From positions 1 to 26,548 of the forward strand of contig JAKFVJ010000051.1 of the NCBI GenBank assembly GCA_021732245.1: a stretch of DNA of 26,548 bases. The letters run 5' to 3'. Under the pieces are notes generated by a model that was not told the DNA's origin, did not search any database, and worked only from the letters and a program-made list of their open reading frames with translations. Shown here piece by piece: positions 15,377 through 23,498 of the stretch; the stretch's first letter is position 1; each line of letters begins with the position of its first letter. The position numbers were made by a program, and so were the translations under genes. This stretch comes from Candidatus Obscuribacterales bacterium. GTDB lineage: Bacteria; Cyanobacteriota; Vampirovibrionia; Obscuribacterales; Obscuribacteraceae.

Positions 15377-16620
15377 TAGCGCACCGCAGCCGGTGTTGCA
15401 TTGAGCTGTGTGAAATCATGAATGCCGGCATTGACCAATTTGCTCAAAAGCCACGCTGGACGGAATCTCTCGCCGTGGATTTTCTCGTAGGACTTAAGTT
15501 CTTTTAGACACCACTCTAGCCCCTTGTGCTCGGCAATTGTTAAAAGTCCCTTGGTCATACCGCAGCCCCATTGCATAGCGACATCAACATCGCCGGCAAC
15601 CACGACTTGTTCTTGAATAGCATAAATCGCTTCGTTGAACATAGGAAGAATAACGCGATAAACATCAAATGGACGCGGGTCGGCAACTGGCTTTTTATTC
15701 TCATTGATTGATTTGAGAATCTTAGCCAATTCCGGATTTACTTTCTTTGGCTCGTCTTTTTTCGGAACTCGATTTGGATCATGAATGAAGAAACCTGCTC
15801 CGCTTTTTTGTCCCTTGAATCCGGCGGCAACCATTTTATTGATCAACTGTGCCGGTTCAAAACGAGGACCATACTGGTCGTAGAGGAAATTGTTGACGTT
15901 GGCACAAATATCAATGCCGGTCATATCCAACAAAGTGTACGGTCCCATCGGCATGCCGAACTCGACAACAAGTCTGTCTACTTCATCAAGTGATGCAATG
16001 CCTTCTTCTGCTACGTATAGAGCTTCATTTAAATAAGGGAATAGCAATCTGTTAACGAGGAATCCTGGACATTCTTGAACAGTCACAGGAATCTTTTTCA
16101 GTTCGCGGCATAGATCCGAAACCGCAGTAACTGTGTCTTTGGATGTTTTAAGACCAGGAATAACTTCGACTAATTTCATCGTTTGCGCCGGATTGAAAAA
16201 GTGCATGCCGACAACTTTTTCCGGTCGCTTTGTGCACGCTGCAATTTCGGAAACCGAAAGTGCTGATGTGTTGCTTGCCAGAATTGCATGGCTTGGGCAA
16301 ATGGCATCAAGCTGTTTGAATATATCCAGCTTGACATTTATTTCTTCGAGAGCTGCCTCAATTACCAAATCAACATCTTTGAAAGCATCAAAGCTTGTTG
16401 TTCCTTTGATCAGTCCCAACAAGTAATCAGCTTCTGCTTGGGTCAAAACTTCTTTCTTGACGCGGGATTCGTACATGCGTTTTATGCGAGTTATCCCTTT
16501 GTCGATAAACTCTTGCTTAACATCCTTGAGGATAACTTCAATTCCGGCTTGTGATAAAACCTGGGCAATGCCTGCCCCCATTGTGCCTGCGCCAATAACA
16601 GCCGCTCTTTGAATCCTCAT
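15376..16620 (-). CDS. 3-hydroxyacyl-CoA dehydrogenase (stand-alone, two C-terminal domains)
   Basis: Oxidises L-3-hydroxyacyl-CoA to 3-ketoacyl-CoA with NAD+, or the reverse in acetoacetyl-CoA reduction. 414 residues. The N-terminal Rossmann fold has GAGTMGAG (10-17). Catalytic residues Ser119, His140 (HFFNPAQ), Glu152 and Asn190 (PGFLVNR) are all visible. Two 3HCDH C-terminal domains follow: about 185-285, with the GQKSGAGFF motif, and about 320-410. The second copies the layout of the FadB/FadJ dehydrogenase half but there is no enoyl-CoA hydratase domain. GAGGA seven bases before the ATG supports the start. Its stop overlaps the AI-2E start. Beta-oxidation or polyhydroxyalkanoate metabolism are both plausible, the latter given the phasin-like gene at 23730. 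The exact substrate is unknown. Confidence 0.94.
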   Translation of the reverse strand: MRIQRAAVIGAGTMGAGIAQVLSQAGIEVILKDVKQEFIDKGITRIKRMYESRVKKEVLTQAEADYLLGLIKGTTSFDAFKDVDLVIEAALEEINVKLDIFKQLDAICPSHAILASNTSALSVSEIAACTKRPEKVVGMHFFNPAQTMKLVEVIPGLKTSKDTVTAVSDLCRELKKIPVTVQECPGFLVNRLLFPYLNEALYVAEEGIASLDEVDRLVVEFGMPMGPYTLLDMTGIDICANVNNFLYDQYGPRFEPAQLINKMVAAGFKGQKSGAGFFIHDPNRVPKKDEPKKVNPELAKILKSINENKKPVADPRPFDVYRVILPMFNEAIYAIQEQVVVAGDVDVAMQWGCGMTKGLLTIAEHKGLEWCLKELKSYEKIHGERFRPAWLLSKLVNAGIHDFTQLNATPAAVR

Positions 16621-16672
16621 TGAAAATCCTCTTCCAAAACAGTTCCTAATGCCTAGCTATGCTAGCATTTTT

Positions 16673-16694
16673 ACGACTAAGCATACGTAGTCGT
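16673..16694. promoter_or_regulatory. Inverted repeat in the permease/dehydrogenase divergent spacer
   Basis: ACGACTA (16673-16679) and TAGTCGT (16688-16694) form a perfect 7-base inverted repeat with an 8-base centre, 45 bases before the permease ATG. A second small palindrome, ATGCTAGCAT, lies just upstream. The spacing suits a dimeric regulator or a leader hairpin. Chance occurrence cannot be excluded. Confidence 0.3.
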
Positions 16695-16739
16695 CTCGGG
16701 TGCAAAACCTATTGGGATCCTATTTGGGAGCTATCGGCA

Positions 16740-18110
16740 ATGACATCATCGTTAATGAGAAGAATACCGGCTCAACCGCCAGGACTTTCAGCGGATGACA
16801 CACCTAAGCATTTAGGTTGGTTGATGCTGACAGCTTTGGGAATTGGCGCGACAATCGGCGCTGGAATTTTCGTTATGCCGGGGCGCATTGCTGAAAAAGC
16901 TGGTCCTGCAGGAATTTTGTCATTTGTAATTACCGGCTTGGTTTTCTTGTTTGTCGGAATTTGCTACGAACGTTTTTCGCGAGTTGTTCCGCAAGGTGTC
17001 TCCGCTTATTCATATGTCTATCATTCAATAGGCGAAATAATTGCTTGGATCGTCGCTTTCGGTTTGTTCCTTGAATATAGCTTTGGCGCATCCGCTGTAG
17101 CAATTGGCTGGAGTGCCTATCTCCAAAAAGCACTGAAGTACACGCTGCCTCCTTATTTAATGGGACCAGTGCACACAGGTGATCATTTTGAATTTGGTTG
17201 CAACGTCGTCGCCATGGGTGTTGTCGCGGTGGTGACAATGATTTTGATATTCGGCGGGGTGAGTAAATCCGCCAAATTGAATTTCTTGCTCGTGTGTTTG
17301 AAGTGTGCCTTGCTTGTAGTATTCATAGGCGCCGGACTCAAGCACATAAACTTAGCCCTCTGGCAGCCATTTGCCCCACTTGGATGGCAAGGTATTTTGC
17401 AGGGCGCGGCAATTGCCGTTTTCCCTTACGTCGGATTTGACGCACTTTATACATTCGCTCGTGAATCAAGAAGTTTGAGAGATACCAAAGTCTCTACTTA
17501 TCTCTGCATCGGACTGGTTGCTTTGCTCTATGTTGTCGTTATGGCTATCGCTGTTGGACTAGCGCCGGTATTTTTAGATGGACATATCAATCCATTATTC
17601 AAAGGCAGCGAAGCATCCGCACCGCTTGCTTCATTGCTTATTGCTTCAGGCGAGGGCTGGGCCGGCACATTAATCGCAGTCGGAGCCGTATTGGGAATCT
17701 TCAACGTGTTGCTCGTGCTCTGCATGGGTGGACCAAGAATCTTCCGCAACATGGCTGAAGACGGTCTACTTCCACCAATCTTTAAGAAAGTGCACAAGGG
17801 TAACCCTAGCTTTGGCATTTTGCTCAATGGCGCAATCGTTGGACTGTGCGCCGGATTTGTTCCATTTGAAGATGTTTCCGACATCATGGTTTTAGGAACA
17901 CTTGTTGCCTTTATTTGTGTCTGCATCGGCGCCATGCGCTTGAAGATAGTCAGCCCGCTCGTGGGCGTACTTGGTGCGCTTGGCTGCACAATTCTTGCTT
18001 TCAACCTCAACCCATTGGTGTTGAAAGTCTATGCAATCACTTGCCCGCTTGGACTTCTAATCTACTTCTTCTACGGTAGAAAGCATAGCAAACTCAATGC
18101 TGCCAAATGA
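16740..18110 (+). CDS. APC-superfamily amino acid permease
   Basis: 456 residues, about 12 membrane helices, with the first carrying the APC signature GIGATIGAGIFV (unwound substrate-binding helix TM1). The helix-6 region has AIAVFPYVGFDALYTFARE, which matches the cationic amino acid transporter-like branch of the superfamily. Probably a proton-coupled amino acid importer at the inner membrane; the substrate is not decidable here. The ATG at 16740 is preferred because GGGAG lies nine bases upstream and TM1 then begins shortly after; an upstream ATG at 16659 would add 27 residues that do not look like the family. It converges with the LRV-protein gene, with a REP-like palindrome between. Confidence 0.9.
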   Translation: MTSSLMRRIPAQPPGLSADDTPKHLGWLMLTALGIGATIGAGIFVMPGRIAEKAGPAGILSFVITGLVFLFVGICYERFSRVVPQGVSAYSYVYHSIGEIIAWIVAFGLFLEYSFGASAVAIGWSAYLQKALKYTLPPYLMGPVHTGDHFEFGCNVVAMGVVAVVTMILIFGGVSKSAKLNFLLVCLKCALLVVFIGAGLKHINLALWQPFAPLGWQGILQGAAIAVFPYVGFDALYTFARESRSLRDTKVSTYLCIGLVALLYVVVMAIAVGLAPVFLDGHINPLFKGSEASAPLASLLIASGEGWAGTLIAVGAVLGIFNVLLVLCMGGPRIFRNMAEDGLLPPIFKKVHKGNPSFGILLNGAIVGLCAGFVPFEDVSDIMVLGTLVAFICVCIGAMRLKIVSPLVGVLGALGCTILAFNLNPLVLKVYAITCPLGLLIYFFYGRKHSKLNAAK

Positions 18111-18113
18111 TGC

Positions 18114-18138
18114 GGGCGCATGCAATGCGCCCCTACAA
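18114..18138. repeat. REP-like palindrome with GTAG head
   Basis: GGGCGCAT (18114-18121) and ATGCGCCC (18125-18132) form a perfect stem with a GCA loop. Read leftward the unit begins TGTAG, the GTAG-headed layout of REP elements mobilised by REP-associated tyrosine (RAYT) transposases. Only one copy is in this window. It sits between two convergent stops and could also stop transcription by its hairpin, though there is no T run. Confidence 0.6.
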
Positions 18139-18151
18139 TGGGAAATTTAAG

Positions 18152-18613
18152 TTACAGAAGTGACAAAGTCTTGCGTGCGCGAAATGCTACGTATGGGTTG
18201 TCGTCTTCGGATAAGCGCTCAAGTATTTGCGCTGGGATATATGGATTTTCTGCTACGCCATAGCGCACATCAGCATCTTCATCAAAAGCTAATTGCTCAA
18301 GTAGAGGCTCCGGTACGTTAGGATTTTCTGCAACAGCTAAGCGCACGTCGGCTTTGCCGTCGTGTGCTAATGCAGATAATGACTCGACAGGTGTGCGTGG
18401 ATTTTCTGCCACGCGCCTGCGAATGTTTTCCAATTCATCAAATGCAAGTTTTGCCAACACTTCTTTTGGTGTGTTGGGATTGCCTGCCACAATGTAGCGC
18501 ACTCGCAACGCGCGGATTGTAATGTCCGGAGTTGTTTCTTGTGTTCTGACTTGTGCTTTTTCCGTTTCCTGGCTACTTAATGCCGATGCCGTGACCCGCT
18601 TACCTTCCTGCAT
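18152..18613 (-). CDS. Leucine-rich-repeat-variant (LRV/HEAT-like) protein
   Basis: 153 residues from the ATG at 18613, which has GGGAG nine bases upstream. Residues about 40-150 are four to five repeats of about 24 residues with the pattern D-x-x-x-VR-x-x-VAENPNxP-x-x-x-L-x-x-LA: VAGNPNTPKEVLAKLAFDE, VAENPRTPVESLSALAHDG, VAENPNVPEPLLEQLAFDE, VAENPYIPAQILERLSEDD. This is the leucine-rich-repeat variant motif, a right-handed alpha/3-10 solenoid that binds other macromolecules; the partner is unknown. The first 35 residues are charged and low complexity. It is downstream of polA in the same direction. The long untranslated leader holds two inverted repeats. Confidence 0.85.
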   Translation of the reverse strand: MQEGKRVTASALSSQETEKAQVRTQETTPDITIRALRVRYIVAGNPNTPKEVLAKLAFDELENIRRRVAENPRTPVESLSALAHDGKADVRLAVAENPNVPEPLLEQLAFDEDADVRYGVAENPYIPAQILERLSEDDNPYVAFRARKTLSLL

Positions 18614-18630
18614 CTGCCAATACTCCCTTT

Positions 18631-18656
18631 GACTGTTGTGACTGAACGCAACAGTC
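18631..18656 (-). promoter_or_regulatory. Leader hairpin just upstream of the LRV gene ribosome site
   Basis: GACTGTTG (18631-18638) and CAACAGTC (18649-18656) are perfect inverted arms of eight bases with a 10-base loop. In gene orientation the hairpin ends three bases before the GGGAG ribosome site. This spacing could influence translation initiation, and it also supports the downstream start choice because the region looks noncoding. Confidence 0.45.
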
Positions 18657-18713
18657 TGCCCGCTATTAAACTCGCCGAGACAGACCCTTATTTCCTTATT
18701 TACCACTATAAAG

Positions 18714-18750
18714 GAAAGATTAAACGTACTTCTTGACAATTTAATCTTTC
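18714..18750. promoter_or_regulatory. 11-base perfect inverted repeat in the polA-LRV spacer
   Basis: GAAAGATTAAA (18714-18724) and TTTAATCTTTC (18740-18750) pair perfectly around a 15-base centre. Arm centres are 26 bases apart, about two and a half helical turns. It may be an operator or a leader hairpin. A consensus-like TTGACA/TTGTCA in the centre has no good -10 partner at 16-18 bases on either strand. Confidence 0.45.
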
Positions 18751-18820
18751 GTCCCAAAACCCTCATGGGGCTTGGTTTTCGGTTCTTAATGATTGGGAAC
18801 CTAAGGATAGGGTTTGCCAT

Positions 18821-18853
18821 CGCAAAGGACGCAAGGGCACAAAGAGCAGAAAG
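18821..18853. repeat. Degenerate 8-9-base iterated repeat
   Basis: Four adjacent units CGCAAAGGA, CGCAAGGG, CACAAAGA and GCAGAAAG follow each other without gaps. They lie between the polA stop (18876) and the LRV gene. Comparable GCAAAG-type iterated repeats are scattered in intergenic DNA of many environmental bacterial genomes, which supports this interval being noncoding. Confidence 0.45.
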
Positions 18854-18875
18854 TCGAGTAAGAAGTCGTCCTAAA

Positions 18876-21755
18876 TTACTTAGCTTCCATCCAGTTTTTG
18901 CCTGAGCGAATGTCTACCTTTAAAGGGACGCGGAATTGTTCACCATTGATTGTCTTTACGGACATTGCGTCATGGACGAGTCTGGTTACTTCTTCTAATT
19001 CGTCCTTAGGCACATCGAGGACTAGTTCATCGTGTACTTGAAGAATGAGTTTGGTTTTTAGTTGGCGCTTGGTTAACTCTTTGTCGAGATCGATCATTGC
19101 TAGCTTCATAAGATCAGCAGCGCTTCCTTGTAGGGGCGCGTTGCATGCAGCGCGTTCTTCGGCCTTGCGAATCATGTCATTTCTGTCGTTGAGGTTTCGG
19201 AAATAACGTTTGCGACCCCAGATTGTTTCTGCATAGCCCTTGCTGCGGGCGTCTTCAATTGAGTCTGTTAGATATTTGCGAACTTTGGGATAACGGCTGA
19301 AGTATTTGTCTATGAAAGCTTGAGCTTCTTTAGTTGTAACGCCGAGATCTAATCCTGTTGAATAAGCTCCTTGCTGATAGATAAGCGAGAAGTTGATTGT
19401 TTTGCCGACGCGGCGCATGTCCGAATCAACGGCGTTGATATCCTTATCGAAGATTTCTGCGGCAGTACGTGCGTGAATGTCTTCGTCTTTTTGAAAAGCT
19501 TCCAAAAGTATTTCATCGCCGCACATTTGTGCAAGTAGGCGCAACTCAATTTGGCTGTAGTCGGCTGATATCAAAACATTTGAGTCATTTGCCGGAATGA
19601 ATGCACGTCTTATACGACGGCCTAGTTCCGTGCGGATGGGAATATTCTGCAGGTTTGGATTAGAACTGGACAGGCGTCCGGTGCTTGTTCCTGTTTGATT
19701 GAAATCACCATGCAGGCGCTTATCTCGCGGGTTTACCTGACGCGGCAAAGCATCTACGTAAGTTGAGCGCAATTTAGACATTTGTCTGAAGTCCATCAAC
19801 TTACTGATGATTGGATGTTCGTTTTTAAGTGATTCAAGTACGCTGGCATCGGTTGAATAACCGGATTTTGTCTTTGACTTAACCGGCAGTTTGAGTTCTT
19901 CAAACAGCACTTTTTGCAACTGTTGCGGAGAGTTGATGTTGAAGGAATGTCCGGCATCTTCAAAAATTTCCAGCTCCAAGCGCGATAAGTCTTGCGTTAA
20001 TTCCATGGAGAATAGACCCAGGTATCCCAGATCTAGGGCCACACCGTTCTGTTCCATCTTCGCCAGCACGGCGGACAAAGGCATGTCCATTTCCGTCAGC
20101 ATTTTGAACTGAGTTGGATTGAGAGTGGCGCTGTAATAGCGTGCAAGCTCTAGTGTCATGCGGGCATCATCGGCTGCATATGGTGCAGCTTGGGAGATTG
20201 GCACTTGTTCCATCGTCAATTGCTTTTTGCCGGTGCCGATTAACTCGGCAATTTTTACCATCTGATGACCAAGTATGCGTTCGGCTTGGTCTTTTAAGCC
20301 GTGCTTTTCATCAGGGTCGACAATATAGCTGGCAAGTAAAGGATCGAAACATACAGGACCAAATTTGATGCCATCCAAAGACAAGACATTCATTTCGTAT
20401 TTGGCATTTTGAGCAACTTTGCCAATCTTTTGATCTTCAAGTACTGGTTTGAGTTTGGCTGAGACTAATTCTTGTGGCAGCTGCTGAGAGCCGAAGTGGC
20501 GAACCGGCACGTAAGCTGTTTGGATATTCCAGTTATCTTTGGAGCTTGAAACGCAGCAGTCTTTCATGCGTGCTTCATCCGCCCATGCAAAGGCATATCC
20601 CACAATTTGTGTGTCTAGCGAAGCAAGTCCTGTTGTCTCTAGATCAACGCTTATTACTTCTTGTTTGCTTAATTGCTTTACGAGATCTTCTAACTGAGAC
20701 TCTGTTGTCACTATTATTGGCTCAGGGGCAGTTGTCGAAACTACGCCCAAAGTGAGTTGTTGCCCTGGGGCAGATACCGACGCTGCGTCTCCATTGGTCT
20801 TAGCGGGCTTAGTCTGAACAGTGCCCATGGTCAAAAGTGACTCATCGATAACAGGTTCTACACCATTGTTGAATGACGCCAGAATTTTTGGCAGGCGCTT
20901 CAGCATGTTTTTGAATTCGAAATCTTTTAGAGCTTTAGCCAAAGTCTCGACTTCCGGCATAGTAACTTTGAGCTTTTCAAAGTCAATGTCTATATCGACA
21001 TCCAAGCGAATAGTAGCCAGGTTTTGGCTGGCAAAGGCGCTATCCTTGCCGTCTATTAGCTTTTGTTGTACTGATTTGGATTTTATTTTGTCGATGTTTG
21101 CATAGACATTTTCCAGCGTCTGGAATTCAGTTAAAAGTTGAACTGCAGTCTTTGGTCCTATTCCTCGGACGCCTGGAATATTGTCCGACGAGTCGCCGCA
21201 GAGGGCTTTGTAGTCGACGATTTGCTCAGGCCAAACGGAAAGCTTTTCAAAAACTTCTCCGCGACCAAACGTAGCTAGACCATTTTTGCCAGGCATCAAT
21301 ACTTGAATGTGTCCATCAAGCAATTGAAAAGCATCTTGGTCGCCTGTAAGAATTTGCACATTCATTTTCTTTTGCTCGGCAATGCGAGCCAATGTGCCAA
21401 TGATGTCGTCAGCTTCAAAGCCGGGTTTTTCAAGAATAGGAATATCTAAGTATTCCACTGCCTCTTTGATCATCGGCCATTGTGTGGCCAAATCATCAGG
21501 CATTTCAGCCCTGTTTGCTTTGTAGTCTTCGTATTCTTTGTGTCTAAAAGTTGGCTCTGCCAAGTCAAAGCAGACAGCAACCATGTCCGGTTTGCGTGTT
21601 TCTAAAAGATCAAATATCGAGTTGAGAAAGCCATACACCGCCCACGTGGCTGTGCCGTCGGACTTTCTTAAACCGGATGTAAAAAGAGCATAGAAGGAAC
21701 GAAATGCCAGCGCGCTGCCATCAACTAAGACAAGTGTTTCGGCATCCGTCGCCAT
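18876..21755 (-). CDS. polA: DNA polymerase I
   Basis: 959-residue repair and lagging-strand polymerase. The 5' nuclease domain (about 5-295) keeps its acidic residues (VDGSALAFRS, EADDIIG 114-120, TGDQD 137-141, CGDSSDN 186-192). A linker (about 296-345) is followed by the 3'-5' exonuclease: Exo I D371-L-E373, Exo II N450..E454 (E. coli has Asp424 there) and Exo III Y526/D530. The polymerase domain has TGRLSSSNPNLQNIP (692-706), motif A DYSQIELRLL (732-741), motif B R781, K785, F789, Y793 and motif C HDE (908-910). Motif B reads NFSLIYQ where the family has NFGxIYG. Start ATG follows AGAGGG. It begins 27 bases after the phosphatase-like gene in the same direction. Confidence 0.98.
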   Translation of the reverse strand: MATDAETLVLVDGSALAFRSFYALFTSGLRKSDGTATWAVYGFLNSIFDLLETRKPDMVAVCFDLAEPTFRHKEYEDYKANRAEMPDDLATQWPMIKEAVEYLDIPILEKPGFEADDIIGTLARIAEQKKMNVQILTGDQDAFQLLDGHIQVLMPGKNGLATFGRGEVFEKLSVWPEQIVDYKALCGDSSDNIPGVRGIGPKTAVQLLTEFQTLENVYANIDKIKSKSVQQKLIDGKDSAFASQNLATIRLDVDIDIDFEKLKVTMPEVETLAKALKDFEFKNMLKRLPKILASFNNGVEPVIDESLLTMGTVQTKPAKTNGDAASVSAPGQQLTLGVVSTTAPEPIIVTTESQLEDLVKQLSKQEVISVDLETTGLASLDTQIVGYAFAWADEARMKDCCVSSSKDNWNIQTAYVPVRHFGSQQLPQELVSAKLKPVLEDQKIGKVAQNAKYEMNVLSLDGIKFGPVCFDPLLASYIVDPDEKHGLKDQAERILGHQMVKIAELIGTGKKQLTMEQVPISQAAPYAADDARMTLELARYYSATLNPTQFKMLTEMDMPLSAVLAKMEQNGVALDLGYLGLFSMELTQDLSRLELEIFEDAGHSFNINSPQQLQKVLFEELKLPVKSKTKSGYSTDASVLESLKNEHPIISKLMDFRQMSKLRSTYVDALPRQVNPRDKRLHGDFNQTGTSTGRLSSSNPNLQNIPIRTELGRRIRRAFIPANDSNVLISADYSQIELRLLAQMCGDEILLEAFQKDEDIHARTAAEIFDKDINAVDSDMRRVGKTINFSLIYQQGAYSTGLDLGVTTKEAQAFIDKYFSRYPKVRKYLTDSIEDARSKGYAETIWGRKRYFRNLNDRNDMIRKAEERAACNAPLQGSAADLMKLAMIDLDKELTKRQLKTKLILQVHDELVLDVPKDELEEVTRLVHDAMSVKTINGEQFRVPLKVDIRSGKNWMEAK

Positions 21756-21782
21756 TTCGTTTCCCTCTATGCTTTATGTGTT

Positions 21783-23498
21783 CTACTGCTGATTAGCCAA
21801 AGCTCTTGGTCTTGGCGGTCCAAACATTTGTCCAAGAGACTCGGACAATGCACGACCTTCAGCAAGTGATGGCTGATCTATGCCGAGAATTGCCGCCACT
21901 GTAGGCGCAATGTCTGCCGGTGAGGCAGTGGTGGCGTAGCTGCCGCCTTTGATACCAAAGCCGCTTATGATGAGCGGTACTTGAGTGTCATAGGCATATG
22001 GCGATCCTTTCTCGGTTCCGTTTTGTTCGGAAGAGAAGATCCAGCCCGGCTTGGTTATAACAACTAATTCGCCGGAGCGTCCCCAGAAGTAGTTCTTGCG
22101 AACGGCATCTGCTAATGGGCCTGATGGTACTTGGTTCATGAAAAACTGTACTGCCGTGTAGACATCACCAACGCCAGGCACCGAGCGGGCAATTTTAGCT
22201 GCCACAGCTTCAACGTCCGGTTGGCGATATTTCTGGCGGTCAATTGCGTTCAAGTTTAAGTAGACGTTTGGCGGCACAAACGATTCAACCCAATCATCGG
22301 CGCCCAATTTGGCATCAAGTGCCGAATCAACCAAGGTCTTGAAGGCTTTAGGGTCAATACGTCCGGCATCCAGTCCTTTTTCCTTGAGAAATTCTGGTAT
22401 CGGTGCAATGCCGTGATCTGCTGTGAGAACAATTAAGCACTTATCCAGACCGACCTTTTGGTCAATGGTTTGGAACAAATTTGCCAGAGTCTGATCTAGA
22501 CGGAGCACGAGATCTTGCACTTCTTGGCTGTAAGGACCAAAGTGTTCACCAAGACCTTCACCGGCACCGAAGTTGATGGCTATTAGATCCGGATCGGGAC
22601 GTTGACCGAGTCCCTCTTTATCAATTGCTTCTTTAGCGAAATCCGAAACCATTTGATTAGCAAATGGTGTCATAGCAAAAGTTGAGTAGAACTTTTCCGA
22701 AGGACCAGTTGCACCACCTGTAATTACATGTGGGAATTGTTTGCCGTCACCTGGAAGTGGTTTTTCGTAAGTGTAATCATCGCGGCTGGAAGCAGAATAT
22801 TGCGTCTCATTTAATAGACGCTGCCAGGTCTGTCCGAAATATTTATCGGCGAAGCGCTGATTGTTGAAAGATTGCGCCCATGAAGGAAGGCTGCGGCTGT
22901 ACTGACTCGACGTGACGAAACTGCCGCTACGCGTGTCCCACCAGTAAGCTTCATCAGCCAAACGACCGGCTAAAAATACTGCGGGACGTTCTCCGATAGA
23001 AACGGTGACAACTCTTGATCTACCGTTGGTGGCGAGTTTCATTTGATCGCCAATTGTTGTTCCCAGCATTGCTTTGGCCGATGCACCAAGTCCTTGTCCA
23101 CCGACTATTGTTGCTTGATCGTCGGCAGTGGCTGATACTTCCTTGCCTTTTCGTCTGTCAAACCAATCATCGGCAATAATTCCTGTTGCCCACGGATAGG
23201 CTCCTGTTGAAATGATTGTGTCACCACATGCGGTGTGGCTTGTCAGCTGGCGAAAACGACAATTTGTAAAGTTTGCTCCGTTGTCAATCAGGTAGCGAAG
23301 GCCACCGGCGCCAAACTTGTCACGATACCTGGCTAAGTAATCGTAAGCCAGTTGGTCGGCAACAATCATTACGACCAATTTTGGTTTTCGATTGTCATCA
23401 GATTGTGCTTGCGCTTGATTTGCTCCGAAAGAGCTAAGCAAGACAAGTGATGATAACAATGCGGACATTGCTAGACGCCATTGCTTCGATTTCGACAC
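21783..23498 (-). CDS. Secreted alkaline-phosphatase-superfamily protein, PafA-like
   Basis: 571 residues from a GTG with AAGGAG six bases upstream. Signal peptide: hydrophobic 11-22, likely cleavage after AQA at 31. The fold matches the type I phosphodiesterase/PafA branch: VADQLAYDYL (46-55), HTACGDTIISTGAYP (88-102), WWDTRSG (186-192), EHFGPYSQEVQD (318-329), LTADHGIAPIPEF (358-370) and GSPYAYDTQVPLI (498-510). Aligned by eye to PafA, one metal site (D48, T89, D361, H362) is kept while the other (PafA D305, H309, H486) reads E314, E318, K497. PafA N100 and K162 become D110 and G169. It may be an altered-substrate enzyme or a non-catalytic protein. Substrate unknown. polA follows 27 bases downstream. 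Confidence 0.88.
   Translation of the reverse strand: MSKSKQWRLAMSALLSSLVLLSSFGANQAQAQSDDNRKPKLVVMIVADQLAYDYLARYRDKFGAGGLRYLIDNGANFTNCRFRQLTSHTACGDTIISTGAYPWATGIIADDWFDRRKGKEVSATADDQATIVGGQGLGASAKAMLGTTIGDQMKLATNGRSRVVTVSIGERPAVFLAGRLADEAYWWDTRSGSFVTSSQYSRSLPSWAQSFNNQRFADKYFGQTWQRLLNETQYSASSRDDYTYEKPLPGDGKQFPHVITGGATGPSEKFYSTFAMTPFANQMVSDFAKEAIDKEGLGQRPDPDLIAINFGAGEGLGEHFGPYSQEVQDLVLRLDQTLANLFQTIDQKVGLDKCLIVLTADHGIAPIPEFLKEKGLDAGRIDPKAFKTLVDSALDAKLGADDWVESFVPPNVYLNLNAIDRQKYRQPDVEAVAAKIARSVPGVGDVYTAVQFFMNQVPSGPLADAVRKNYFWGRSGELVVITKPGWIFSSEQNGTEKGSPYAYDTQVPLIISGFGIKGGSYATTASPADIAPTVAAILGIDQPSLAEGRALSESLGQMFGPPRPRALANQQ

Noticed and set aside
16659..16739. 27-residue extension of the amino-acid permease
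   Set aside because: A basic stretch without family similarity; the ATG at 16740 has GGGAG upstream and the inverted repeat lies in the rejected part.
18733..18738. TTGACA as a -35 promoter box
   Set aside because: No -10-like hexamer lies 16-18 bases away on either strand; it is more likely the centre of the inverted repeat.
18614..18820. 69-residue extension of the LRV protein
   Set aside because: It would translate two perfect inverted repeats; composition is unlike the repeat domain and a good ribosome site precedes the ATG at 18613.
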